A stretch of 64,000 bases of DNA, from contig JAFEKR010000002.1 in the NCBI GenBank assembly GCA_019022495.1, positions 1,364,001-1,428,000 of the forward strand. Reading direction: 5' to 3'. The translations under genes were made by a program, and so were the position numbers. Positions within the stretch are counted from its first letter, which is position 1. Each line of letters starts with the position of its first letter. The stretch is from Epichloe hybrida. Taxonomy: Eukaryota > Ascomycota > Sordariomycetes > Hypocreales > Clavicipitaceae. Shown here one piece after another: positions 43,621-55,096 of this stretch. Under the pieces are notes generated by a model. It ran no database searches. It had not been told where the DNA came from and worked only from the letters and a program-made list of their open reading frames with translations.

Positions 43621-46498
43621 ATGTCGACGTCCAACATTGCTGGTAAGTCTATAGCACGACTTGTCATTTTTTTCTTTTCTTGTTCTCCTACTCTGCATCT
43701 GCAGTGGCATTTCCTTGCTCTGTCTATCCGTACTGTCCACCATTTCCTGTTTCGAATTGGGTCGTTCATCATGCCCACAGCTTTGAAATCCACCCACAGG
43801 CAGGCGCCGGCCCCTCTTTCTTTTACCCCTGCACCAAATCCCCGTGTGTGCACCCTTGTTGCGGGGGAAAGGTTGCATGAGAGAGAGACTCTGGCCAAGT
43901 TGCCTCTGGCCAGTTTCTCCACACCAACACGATGGGCCAGAGTCTCTGATGGAAAATTTCCCTCGGGCTGGCTACATGGCACATTCACAAAATGGCTCAA
44001 GTGGCCACTAGCATGCCCACTCACTCGTCCACCCCGCGCGTCATTCGGGTGCGTGGTTGGCTGGCAGGTTTTGCTGCATTCATCATGGCTGCTCATCTCG
44101 CGCTGGCCGGAGCCCTGCCTCGTGCGCGCCCCCAAAAGTCTCACCCCCCCCTTCGCCGCCTGCGGCCCTGCGGCACGGTGACGTGATTGCCTGCGGCTCT
44201 GTCAAATCAGCTCCAGCTGGCCTGCCTTCTGACTTTACCCACAATACAGCGACGCCCTCCACTTTTGGTGCAACACAATCGCCGTCCGACGCGCCGACAC
44301 CGATGCCGACACCTCTGGGATATTCCAGCCCGTCAACGGCCCCGTCGGATTGTATTCCTCTTCCTCATCACTCTTCTCCTTCTCCCTCGCCTTCGCCCTT
44401 GCACCTTCCTCCCGACATCAATGATCCTATTTTTGAAGAAGGCGACCAATGCTCTGGCACTGACTCACCCATTGAGCCGGTCACTCCTGTGAGTGGAGGT
44501 CGTCACTCGCAAGACTTCACCACCGTCCATCACAGCCACTACAACGATTACCAAGCATTGTCGAGATCGAAGACGGCTCAAAATCCGCCAAGTTCGACCT
44601 GTCACAAGACACCTTTGCTCATTCCGCAAACCTCTGCACCTACAGCACCTTTTGCTCCGTCTAGTTTCGCCGACGACCCGCCGTCTCAACAAGTCACAGA
44701 GCCAAACCCCTCATCCCACCAAACACCCACACCCATTCCCGCACCCACTCTGCGGCGCACTGGTCGCAGCTCTACCAGCAATCTCAAGCGCAAAATGTCG
44801 CGATTGTTTCGACGTTCCAATACCACTCTGGAAAAGGACAAGGAATATGGCATGTCGCATTCTCCCGTGCCCGTGTCTGGATCGGCGCCCCAATCAAGCA
44901 ACTACCTTGGCGGGAACGGCGTGACCGGCGTGACCAGCAGCCGCTATCCAAATGGCTACAAGTCATCTACCACTACGCGCTCGAATTCTCCGCCCTCTCC
45001 AGGATCACCACTAGAAATGGTGCAATCGAATCGGTCGTCGACTGGTACCAATGGGTCACTCCCCAACCCTGCCGATTTCGGCAAGAAGAACCGAGCGTCC
45101 ACGGGCCTGACGCTCCGCGGCCGCGCCGTCAACTTTGTGGGCAACACCATGGGCCGTGGGAATCGCCCTTTGAACAAGACTCCGCGTCGAGCGAGCAGCT
45201 TCGACATGGCCAACAGACCTGTCGCTCAGAACGTCGCGAAACATGCCGACGAAGAAAAGATGTACCCCCCCGAGCGCTTGCCCTGGGCCCTGCCCCCAGA
45301 CGCCGGTACCGGCGCCAAGGCTCGGCGCATGAGCTTGAGTCTTCCCGACGATTTCACTGTGGACGTTGCCGAGCTGCTGTCCGAATTCGAGTATCAGAGC
45401 AAGCTGCTTGGCCGCCACGGAAAGCACCTTGGCAAGGGCGCGGCGTCCAAGGTTACCCTCATGGTCCGCAAAGGATGCCCCGGCGAACTTTACGCCGTCA
45501 AGGAATTCCGAGGCAAGTCAAATCGGGAAAGCCAGCAAGATTACGAAAAGAAGATCAAGTCCGAGTTCAGCATTGGCAAGAGTCTGCACCACCCCAACAT
45601 TGTCGAAACGATTCGGTTGTGCACCGACCATGGCAGGTGGAATCACGTCATGGAATACTGCTCTGAAGGTGACCTTTTCAGCCTCGTTCAGAAGGGTTTT
45701 CTCAAGGGCGAGGATAAGAAGAAGGACCGCCTCTGTCTTTTCAAGCAGCTGGTCCAGGGAGTCAACTACTTGCACGCCAACGGCATCGCTCACAGAGATG
45801 TCAAGCTCGAAAACCTCTTGCTCACCAAAGACAGCAAACTCAAGATCACCGATTTTGGCGTCTCCGAAGTATTCAGCGGAACGCATCCCGGCCTCCGCGA
45901 GTCGGGAGGGCAGTGCGGGCAGAACATGGGCGAGGTCCGTCTGTGTCCGCCTGGGATCTGTGGCAGTGAGCCGTACATTGCACCCGAGGTATTGGAGAAG
46001 AAGCACAGCTACGATGCGCGTGCCCTTGATGTCTGGGGCTCAGCCATTGTGATGATCTACCTCACCTTTGGCGGAGCCATTTGGTCGCGCGCGGAACGTG
46101 GCAATCTACACTACGACAAGCTGGTCAAGGGCTGGGACAAGTGGTATGGCAAGCATCCCGAATGCGACGCGTGCATCACGGACACGGACTATCCCAACTG
46201 CTACGCCCTCGATGTCGGCGTAAACCCCCCAGCCCTGCGACGGATTCTTCTTCAAATGCTCAACCCCGATCCCAGCAGGCGCATAACCGTGCACGAGGTG
46301 GTGAACAATCGCTGGATGAAGAATGTTGAGTGCTGCCAGCTGGAGTCGTACGAAGATCAGGCTCAGATGATTGATGCCACCAAAAAAGATGCTTGCCAGA
46401 AAGGGTCGGCCAGGAAGATTTTCTGCCACAGCCATCTACCCCCGAAGAGTTCTGGGTCTCATTCGCTGGGCAAGATGCCAGGACAGCCTGGCTACTAA
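43621..46498 (+). CDS. hal4: Hal4/Sat4-type serine/threonine protein kinase
   Basis: Kinase of the fungal Npr1/Hal5 group; yeast Sat4 and Hal5 stabilise the Trk potassium transporters and support salt tolerance. Exon 1 is 43621-43642 (MSTSNIA plus one base, GTAAGT donor). The long frame downstream has no suitable ATG of its own, so this exon is required. Two acceptors keep the frame: 44249 (ACAATACAG, preceded by a CTGAC branch; 756 aa) and 44210 (AAATCAG; 769 aa). I prefer 44249. The N-terminal ~390 residues are disordered Ser/Pro-rich. The kinase domain spans ~400-697 (numbering for the shorter form): glycine loop LGKGAASKV, ELYAVKEF, HRDVKLENLLL with catalytic D524, DFGVSEVF with D542, and GSEPYIAPEV. 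The DFGVSEVFSGTHPGLRE and VECCQ blocks are typical of this subfamily. The intron of 568-607 bp is unusually long. Confidence 0.92.
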
Positions 46499-48278
46499 AA
46501 GGCACGTGGCGCGTGCAAAGAAAATTCTTTCCTCGTCCATGTCTCTTTCAGCGCCGCAAGAGGGGGGGAACCACCTGCTCACAATTGACCACAACGGTGT
46601 TTGGGGGGTTTTTAATCTACGGCATTAGAATCACGGAGCAATCGTATTGAGCCACGGCGTTTAAGGTTTTTTTTTTTTTTTTTAAATATCTTTCTTCCAC
46701 CTTTGACCTCGTTTGCAAAAAAAAGGCGGCAACGTATATAATGCAAGGTTTCAAGCCCAGGGGGCTTGGGCCAGCCCGCCTCATCTTTCACTCATGGCTC
46801 CTGTGTTTTCCCGCTCTTCTTTGTCTTGGTTGAATGGCACTCGTGGCTGGATGCCCAGGGAGGTAGTTGTCTTTTCTTGTGGTCTGCATGGCGGCTGTCT
46901 GCTATATAATTTTTTCATAATTCCTTTTACATTCAATCACTTGATCCTCTCTTTTGTCTCGGGGGCAACGACGCGTTTTGGTCCGAGATACATAAACAGG
47001 GAGGGACCCGGGTGGTGTCACAGAATCACAGACAGGCGATTAGGCGGAATGTGGTGTTTGGATGACAGGGCGCACTCAGCCCGTAGATAGGATGGGCGGC
47101 AATTTCGAGCTATTGAATACAAATTAGCATGTCACGACCGCCACGGCATGTTCGTTCCGCCATGGTAGAGATGAGATGAGCTTTGCGTGGATTGGGATGT
47201 GCTGTGTGTGTGCTGGTCACGTACAAGTTGCTACAACCACCCAACATGGTTTCGCCATCCCGTGACGGCCGCCACTGATAGAAACGACAGGGGATCAAGA
47301 AAGAAGAACAAAAAGCGGGCGGGACACGGCTAAGTCGGCTTCTCTGGTGGCAAATTTTTTTTTTTTTTTTTTTCCCCGCTTCTTCACTTCACCGATCTAT
47401 TCGTCTCGTCTTACAGGGCCAGGGGGGGGGGATGGGATCTTGGGGGCGCCGCGGACCGACAACGAGCTCGCTGGCCGGATGAATGGAATACATTCCAGTG
47501 CTCGTCATGCTCTAGAGGACGAGATCATCATCGCTGGCGTTGACGGCACCGGGGTGGAAAACGGCTGAACGGCTGTTCGGCACCGCGATTTTCATTTTTT
47601 TTGGGACACCCCGTGCATGGAAGTGGCTCGAGCTTCGCGTGCGCGTGCCGTTGCGGAACAATACCGATTGTTTCTATTGTTACGTGGGTGTGGCTGAGAC
47701 CGACGGTTGGAAGATGGATTGGATTGATGGGCGAACGCCGTGGGACTTTTCAGGCACTTTTCGTTGGTGGATTTAAGATGCGTTATGTTGTGGTTGGGCT
47801 TACATTGTGCCCTGTTTATTTAATTTATTTCAAAGCCCTTTGCACGGAGGACTGACTTGGTTTGAGGCCTGTCATGGATGGAGCCGTTGGGGGGGGGAGG
47901 GGGTCAGTGGCGCGCCGACTCTGCCTGCGTGGTTGGGGAAGGACGGTGGTAGTTGGTAACTTGCTTCCAGATGCTGTATTGTGACGACGGGTCGGGCTCG
48001 AGGAAGCCATTGTTTGGATGCTCCTTGATGGATCTTTGTTAGCGCAGGGCGTTACGTTTTAATCAATCGTCACTTTGTCGATGGGGGACGTGAGCGAGGA
48101 AAGAAAGATGGGAGATTGCTGATGATGATGAGGCGGGAGACAATGTGGTTCCGTGTCAGTAACTTTTCGAGGCGGGGAAAAAAAAGGTGATTGAACGGTT
48201 TGCATCGACTTGATATTATATTTGATACGATGGCGTGGGCGCCAGGTCCGATATATGGTACATGATGGAACTTGCATT

Positions 48279-48312
<34 letters not shown>

Positions 48313-48323
48313 GCACTTTGCTC
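46499..48323. other. Convergent intergenic region, hal4 and isn1
   Basis: 1.8 kb between converging stop codons, so both 3' UTRs lie here. T-runs lie near 46664 and 47356. A mixed CT/AC microsatellite lies at 48279-48312, immediately after the isn1 stop codon. No gene seen. Confidence 0.5.
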
Positions 48324-50102
48324 TCAAGACAGCTTCTTCTGCATCAAGTCAGCCAGCTCATCCAGCAACTCGACCGTCTCGGCTGGGCTGGCGATCCAGG
48401 CCGTGGTCCCCACGCTGCGCGCCTTGAAATCGTTTGATCCCGCGCTCAGGAACTGGTCTCCGACGTGCAGCGTGTTCTCCCCCCTGATGGCTGTGCCCTG
48501 GCGGCCGAACCACTGCTGGCACACGGCCACGCCCCAGCTCTTGTCTCCAATGTCGACGAAGACGTCTCGCCCGCCGTTGAAGGCGCAGAATGGAATCATC
48601 ATGCCCCTGCGGCCGTGGCCGTTGCCGTTGCCGTTGCCGTTGCCGGGCTGCTGCGCTCGGCCGGCCGGCCGCGCGTGCGAGCCCAGGTGGCTCAGCTCCA
48701 GGATCCTCTGCACCGCGAGAACGGTTTCCTCGAGGCTCTCCCGGGCGATGCGGAAACGAGGTTCCGAGGGAACGATGCCGACGGCGCGGTCCTTGCGAAC
48801 AATCGTGGCCGGGAGGTTCATGGTGCGCACGCAGTCGCGGAGCGCCGACTCGGCCACGTCGAGCAGCGCGGCAATGTCCGCCTCGGACCAGGAAGCCATC
48901 TCGGGGGTGAGCCACTCTGGCCTGGGCACGGGAGCCAGGCGGTGGGGGGACGAGGGCTCGTACCTGAAGAGATAGTTGGCCTCGCCGCCCATGATGACCA
49001 GGCTCTGCTTCTGCGCGTCGTCCAGGTCTGTCGAGGCGGCAACCGCCTCCAGCAGACCGTGGAGACGGCCGTAATACAGGTCGGCGGTCGTGTACCCGGC
49101 AGCAGTGACGATGCCAACCTTGATGTTCTTGCGCAAGAGATCTGGTCTGTGTAAGAATCAATCACACGTCTGCATCGTTTCCGGGAAGGGGGGGAACGGT
49201 GGCGAGGAAAAAGCAAGAAAGACACGAACCCAACAGTCGAGGAATCACGGGGCTCGAAGGTTCCAGGCTCTCTCCATCATTGTACAGCGTCACGTCGCCG
49301 TCAAACGTCGCCAACTGCAGCGCGCCGCCCGTCACGGCCATGGTCTGCGCCGAATTGAGGACGAGCCGCACATCGTTGAACGACGGGGCCACGTATCTTC
49401 TGGAAGAAATGTACCGCTTGCGGTCCTGGTACTTGAAGGCGGCCTCCAGGGGCAATCTGGTGAAGAACGGGCCGGCTGTCGGGACCAGCATGCCCAGCTT
49501 GGACGGCACGGGGGAGAACAGTCCGGCCATGGTTCCATCCTGGCCCTGGTTCTGGGATTGATACTGCCTTTGACGCAAAACTGTGGGAGGGGGAGGAGGA
49601 GGTGGTGGTGGTGGTCCTCAGGTCAGCCAGCCCCATTCAACAAACTCGTTTTCAACTCTGGCTTCCTTGGCAAAATGTAGATTTCCAATCACCAACTGAT
49701 TCAGAGGCCAGATGGAAGGGGGAGCGAGGGCAGAGCAGACCTACTGTGATCATCAATCATCAGTTCCACGTCACGCATGATTTCTGCGTATCTTCGATGA
49801 GCCTCCTCGGACATCTTGACGACGCTGGCATCATCGCCCAGCACTCCCGTTGGCTGGGAGTACAGAACGAACGGGACTGCGAGGAGTCCCTTGACCCATT
49901 CTGCCATTCCGAGTCGTCTGTCAGCTTGGAAATGAGGCTGCTGCAATGAGAGCAACTCACCTATGAACTGGTCACGTCGATGAGTCTTGAGAGCATCTTT
50001 CATCCAAGTTAGCAAATCGACGGCACCATCACCCCCACCCACGTCTAGTACAGCTATAAGCTCAGGATCGAACGCACACTCGACACGATATCTAGTAGTC
50101 AT
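48324..50102 (-). CDS. isn1: IMP-specific 5'-nucleotidase ISN1
   Basis: Hydrolyses IMP to inosine in purine salvage; cytosolic HAD-type phosphatase specific to fungi and some protists. Exons are 50102-50078, 49996-49961, 49900-49745, 49580-49230 and 49141-48324; introns are 49997-50077, 49901-49960, 49581-49744 and 49142-49229. The model closes at 461 aa. The N-terminus becomes MTTRYRVEYALKTHRRDQFI joined to EWVKGLLAVPFVL, which matches the yeast protein only after the first two introns are removed. Key blocks: RYVAPSFNDVR, catalytic FDGDVTLY (D166 and D168), VGIVTAAGY, MGGEANYLFRY, and HVGDQF followed by GSNDFKAR near the C-terminus. A short Asn-Gly insertion (NGNGNGNG) is encoded by a hexanucleotide repeat around 48618-48645. 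Confidence 0.95.
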
Positions 50103-51114
50103 CTTTTCTTTTCTTCTCGTTTCGGTGGAGAGAAAACAAAACAAAACAAACGACAAACGGCGGATCTACGCCTCGCCAGTCGCGGGGAGGCAAAATCAAG
50201 ATGATGCCTGGGAGCACAACGAGCTATGCGGAGAAGGTGAGAGGAAGCTGGTCTTGGCGGGAACTGGCGGTGGAGCTCAACCGGCCCAGTCGGCCCAGTC
50301 GGCTAACTGGCTGACTGGTTGGATTGATTCATGTCGCCATGCACAAGCCCCTCTGTCACGGTGATGAGTCTGATGACGGTGCATGATGCATGGTGCATGG
50401 TCATGGTGCGTGGTGCATGGTCATGGTGCGTGGTGCGTGGTGCGTGATGCGTGATGCGTGATGCGTGATGCGTGATGCGTGATGGCCACGAGGCCGAGGT
50501 TGGGAATCATGAGTGTATACGGACTGTGCCAGAAATTCCGACATTTCGGATTACGCCAACCAAGATGCTTACAATGGTATTTGTCTTACTTTGAATACTC
50601 TTCTAAACGTCATCTCACACTTATCTAGAGTGCAATTCCCAACCCGGTGAATATTCGCCAGAGCACCATTTGTCCCTTGGCTCGGCAGTCGTCTCTCCAT
50701 CTCTCACACCGGCTCTCGTCATGAGCGCCATCCTGATGTCGTCTTTCACATAGTGCCATCTTGGGGCGGCAGAGCTCAACCATCTCCTACAGCCTCGACG
50801 CAGCCTCGACGCAGCCTCGCTCCGCCTCTTTAGACTAGTCGGAGAACCTGGCCTTGTCGGTTGATCAAACCTGTAGTCCCTGCCTTTTAGCTTGGACCTC
50901 TCTCTCTCTCTCTCAGTAAATGCCTCCTCAGCTTGCTGAAGCTGATTCCCGTGTAACCCATCATGTTCCTTCAACAATGCTTTTCATAGTCTTGTCAACC
51001 TCCGGCAAGGGGGGGTGTGAATACAGGAATGTCGAAAAAAATAAAAAAATAAAAAAATAAAACCCGAAACTATAAGCGCAAGAGGTGGTTGCAGTGACAT
51101 TTTCATCTTCTCTA
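50103..51114. other. Intergenic region, isn1 promoter and nmd5 3' end
   Basis: 1 kb with no gene. It contains a minisatellite at about 50378-50486, a GA/CT run near 50900 and an A/T-rich AAATAAAAAAATAAA stretch near 51040-51060, plausible as the nmd5 polyadenylation area. Confidence 0.5.
50378..50486. repeat. 7-10 bp minisatellite (GCGTGAT/GTGCATGGTC)
   Basis: About 110 bp of related units: TGCATGGTCATGG and GTGCGTG variants on the left, followed by six near-exact GCGTGAT heptamers on the right. It lies about 280 bp upstream of the isn1 start codon. Confidence 0.85.
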
Positions 51115-54100
51115 CTAGCTTGGCGGTGCGCCGCCTGCTGCAGCTTGTGCTTGCTGTTGGGCTAAAAGCTCCTGCTGAGCCTGAAGCTCCTGCTGAGCCT
51201 GATGGGCAGCAACTTCGTCAGCCTTCACTATAATTGTTTGCAGCATATTCTGTTCCTCGGCTGACAGGTGGCCAGCAAGACTCGTATAAAATTGGGGCTG
51301 TTCTTGTTGCATTTCTATAAAGAGGTTCATGTAAGTAAAAGCGTAAAGAATCAATCTTGTCCACGTGCGCCGAGATTATGCAGGGCTTACTCAGGAGGGT
51401 ACCCTTGAACAATTGATAGGGTTCAATCTTATCAAGTGGCGACTCCAATAGGACACTGTCTTCTCCCAATTCGTCCTCGTCGGCGTCCTCGATCGCTCGG
51501 CTGTACTTTTGAGCCTGTTTGACGAGCATCAGTTTCATCACATCCCGTTGAAAGTTGTCTCGTCGTAGCACGCAAGTCTCTGCAAACCTCATCGTTTAAA
51601 AATTCCAAGTAAGCTTTGCTCTCATCTTTAGACTCCAGGGCCTCTTCCTCGTTCGTGTCTTCTTCATCCGCATTCCAGTTGGCCTCATTCTCGTCCCATT
51701 CGTCTTCCTCGCCATAGTCGTACGTGGTCTCAAGGTGGAAGTCGTCGCGCAAGGCATCCTCGCGATCTAAGATGGAAAGGATACCACCGGTCAGTTTGTT
51801 CTGTCAAAGATATTGACAACGCGGAGCTCGGCTACTGGGGTCTTAGACACTCACTCTTCATGGCGTTGGGAAGGGTTCGGAAAAGTTCTGTAATGCCTTG
51901 AAGCAGTCGCGGCCATCCGACGGACACACTTGCAGGTACTTGTTCATGATTGATACTGAGAAGAGCAGAAATTGCAACGATGCAAAGCTTCTTGTCGTGC
52001 ACACGGCTGAAGGAGGTCATGCTACCAAACCACAAGCTGAAGAACCGATTCGTCCAGCCCTTGTTCTCGAGCACGTGTAGTGTAAGTATCGGATTATAGT
52101 GAATAGAGTTAATGATCATCTCCATAAGATGGATCTTGTAGCTCTTGAGCTTGACTTCTTGGACGGCGAGGATGCTCATAGCCATGTTGATGAAGCCCTC
52201 AACACAACTGTCAATGTGACCTCGAAGGCTGAGCATCATGGCTTCCGCGAGCTTGCAAGCACAGATTCTTTCAACTCCACCCTGAACTTGATCGGTGAAC
52301 ATGTCAGCAACCATAGAATAGAGTGCTTGAATGTATTCGGGCTTTTGGATCAACTGAGGTGTTCCGTATTGAACAAAGTTGTCCAGAGCGGGGAGCATAT
52401 CCTCGAGATAGTATTCGGCGCCAGCCTTGAAGGTGGTGTGAATCAGCTCGAAAGCCTGCCACATGTTTGGCGAGATGCCCTTGGCGGCAAAGGTACAGCT
52501 GTCGATGATCTCAAACACTTCATTGTACAGGTCTGGACAAGCGTTAGCAAATTGTCCTTCTGACAAAAAAAAAAGGAGAAGAAGAAAACCGAGTCGCTTG
52601 ATCAAACACAAGAAGATCAACATTTGTCCTCAACATACCATAAAGCGTATTTTCGAGTGTGACTTTGATTACAGGCATGAGAACAGCCTCGATGTGGAGC
52701 AAAACGTCTGGCGTGCTCTCGAGGGTAAGAATGAGAGTTCCAATGGTCTGCAGAACGCCCAAGGCGGTAATACTCTTGTCATCGTAATCTGCAAACAATT
52801 CACCGTCATCTCCGGCCTTGCTTTCCTTCTCAAGGAGTTCACGAACGATGCGCAGATAAGTGTCACGAAGTTGCTCGCAGAGGGCAACAGCGAAGGGGGT
52901 GAGTTCCGTGGCGAAGATTTCGACAAAGTCTTCCATAACATTGGCCAAAGCATCAATATCAACTTCGTTGGCCAGCTTGAGGAGCTGCTGCATAATAGTA
53001 GGAATACTTTGTTGCATGCTGGTACGAATGACATCGTGTCTGATAAGTGGTTGGAGGGCAAGAGCTGCCGTGACGCGAACGGGCAGAGCAGGATCAGCCA
53101 TACAGTCGAGTATATGTCGGTAGATGGTCAGCAGATTGTTAACATCCTGGAAGTTGAGCTGCTCGAACTTCTCAATGGTGTCGCAGGCTCGTGCTCGGAG
53201 GTAACCCTGGCTGCTGGTGAAGTCGGGGAAGACATATCGGACGAGGAAGTATTCTACTTGGTCGGCAATCGGACTCTTCTTGCTGAGTATGACAGGGGCA
53301 AGCGTTGCAATCATCCTCAGAGCACCTTCCTTGGCCATGTGGTTTTTCTTGTCGTCTGGGGCTTGTTCGTATTCATTAACCACAGCGTTGACGAACTTGA
53401 GTATCTCAAACGTCTCCTTCCTTCGATTCTTGGTCAAGTTGACCAGGAAGTTTGTGGCGGCAACATCGGGGGCAGAAGCTTCCTCAAAGTAGTTGAGCTT
53501 GCGATGTAGGTACTCTTCAGGCTCATCATCGAACTGCTCAACGTCTTCCTCCGAGAGACACAAGACAGGAAAGACAAAATGAGTAACAAGGTTTGTCAGG
53601 TGAGGCTTCAAATGTGTCCACATCTCCTTGGGACGGACGGATTCGTCAAGGAAAACAATGATGTAGGAAAGACAAGGTCGGCTGAGCCAACATGTCTTGG
53701 CGACCCATTTCTCGATCTCTTGGAGATAGTGCTTTAGGATTTCTGGCGCCACTGTGCTGATGAAGTTTTTCGCAAATTGAGCCGCCTCGTCGCCTTTGCC
53801 TGGACTGGCAGGGTTTCCGTGTCTGTGTCTCGCATCAGTATCAGAACGGATGGATGGATGGATGGATGGAGAATAAACGAACCGAATGAAGAGTCGATTC
53901 AAGTTGAAGAAGGCCCATTTCTTTGCCTTCCACCAGTGATTTCTCTCACGATCGAATGAATCGCCCTGCATTGCTGCCGCCGGTGCAGCTTTCGAGACAG
54001 TTTGCAAAAACACGCTGCACCAAGCAATATTGACCTGCTGCTGACGCAAATGGCTGGAAAGCTCAAGCTATTCGGATGGTGGAAAGAAAAATCCCCGTTG

Positions 54101-55096
54101 GTCAGTTATTGAGCCTCTTTCCATCTAGAATTTTTTTTTCCCTGGTGTTCTATACGCCAAAGGATCTCCAGGAATTCATGACTCACCCATGTAGCATGCT
54201 TGTAAGACTTGAGAGCCAGATGAAGCATCTCACCAGCCTCTTCGCTTTCCTGATTCACCAATTCATTGCAGATTGCGAGCAGGCGCGGGAAGCTGTTCTC
54301 TATGATTGCATCGAACTGGGCTCTGTCTGTGTTGTCGTGAGATTTGTATCTGAATGCGCGGCAGATGGCCAGCAGGCACTGGAGACCAGCAAGCACCGAG
54401 CTGGGGGTATTGGTATTCAACAATTCGGTGGTGAAGTCCATGAACCGGGGCCATCGGCTCGGGAAATCGTGCTGCAGCACGCGCTGGAGAACAGGAATGA
54501 GCTGCTGACGAACAGCACCATCCGAGGCGGCGAGGACTGGCACCAGGCGGTCTCGGACGCGGGCCTTCTCGTCTTCAGCTATTGTATATTCGCCATTGTC
54601 GGTCTGGTACCAAGCACGATTGACACGGTGTTTTATGTAAATAACGGCTAAGTAGGACAAATATTAGGAATCAATAATGCTTGGAAGCGTTGGGGGAAGC
54701 TGGACAGGCGAGAAGGGGGGGGGGGAAAGGACGTACTTGCAAGGCGCACACTGGCTTCTTGCTCGGCCTCCAGAATGTCGAATAGAGCATCAACGAAACC
54801 TGGTTGCTCTTCAATCTAGTTTGCAAAGCCGGCATGTCAGTATTCGGATTCATGCTTGATGGTCGCCGGCCTCAGCAAAGACACGTCAATGGCAGATCCA
54901 CAAGGGTGCTGGTACAGCGGTAGACAGCGGTAGTAAAGCGATGTCCTCGATTGAATGCTGATCCTAGTATGGCGAACGGTGCGATAATCCTTTCCAAGTC
55001 ACGTACCTGCTTCAGCTGCAACTCGGCCCGTCGTCTGTTGTCGGCATCGGTGGCCAAGCTGCCCCCGAGCAACTCCCGAAGCGCAGCAGTATCCAT
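51115..55096 (-). CDS. nmd5: Importin-beta family karyopherin Nmd5 (Sxm1/importin-7/8 type)
   Basis: Nuclear import receptor that carries cargo through nuclear pores in a Ran-dependent way. Nine exons on the minus strand: 55096-55007, 54815-54737, 54647-54187, 54067-53883, 53822-52639, 52532-51855, 51766-51588, 51514-51391 and 51314-51115. Eight introns of 60-191 bp all have GT-AG ends; total coding length 3,180 nt, 1,059 aa, close to yeast Nmd5 (1,048). The start MDTAALRELLGG leads into an importin-beta N-terminal region (AELQLKQ joined to IEEQPGFVDALF, then VIYIKHRVNRAW). HEAT-like helical repeats fill the middle (HDFPSRWPRFMDF, LYNEVFEIIDSCTFAAKGIS). An acidic segment (EEDEWDENEANW...) and a Gln/Ala-rich tail end the protein. 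Nmd5 and its paralogue Sxm1 are hard to separate by eye. Confidence 0.93.

Noticed and set aside
48235..49154. Two overlapping plus-strand frames of 229-246 codons
   Set aside because: Antisense to the last isn1 exon, which matches the enzyme family over its full length.
52463..53509. 348-codon plus-strand open frame
   Set aside because: It is antisense to the large fifth and sixth exons of nmd5, which show clear importin conservation; no independent domain is recognisable.
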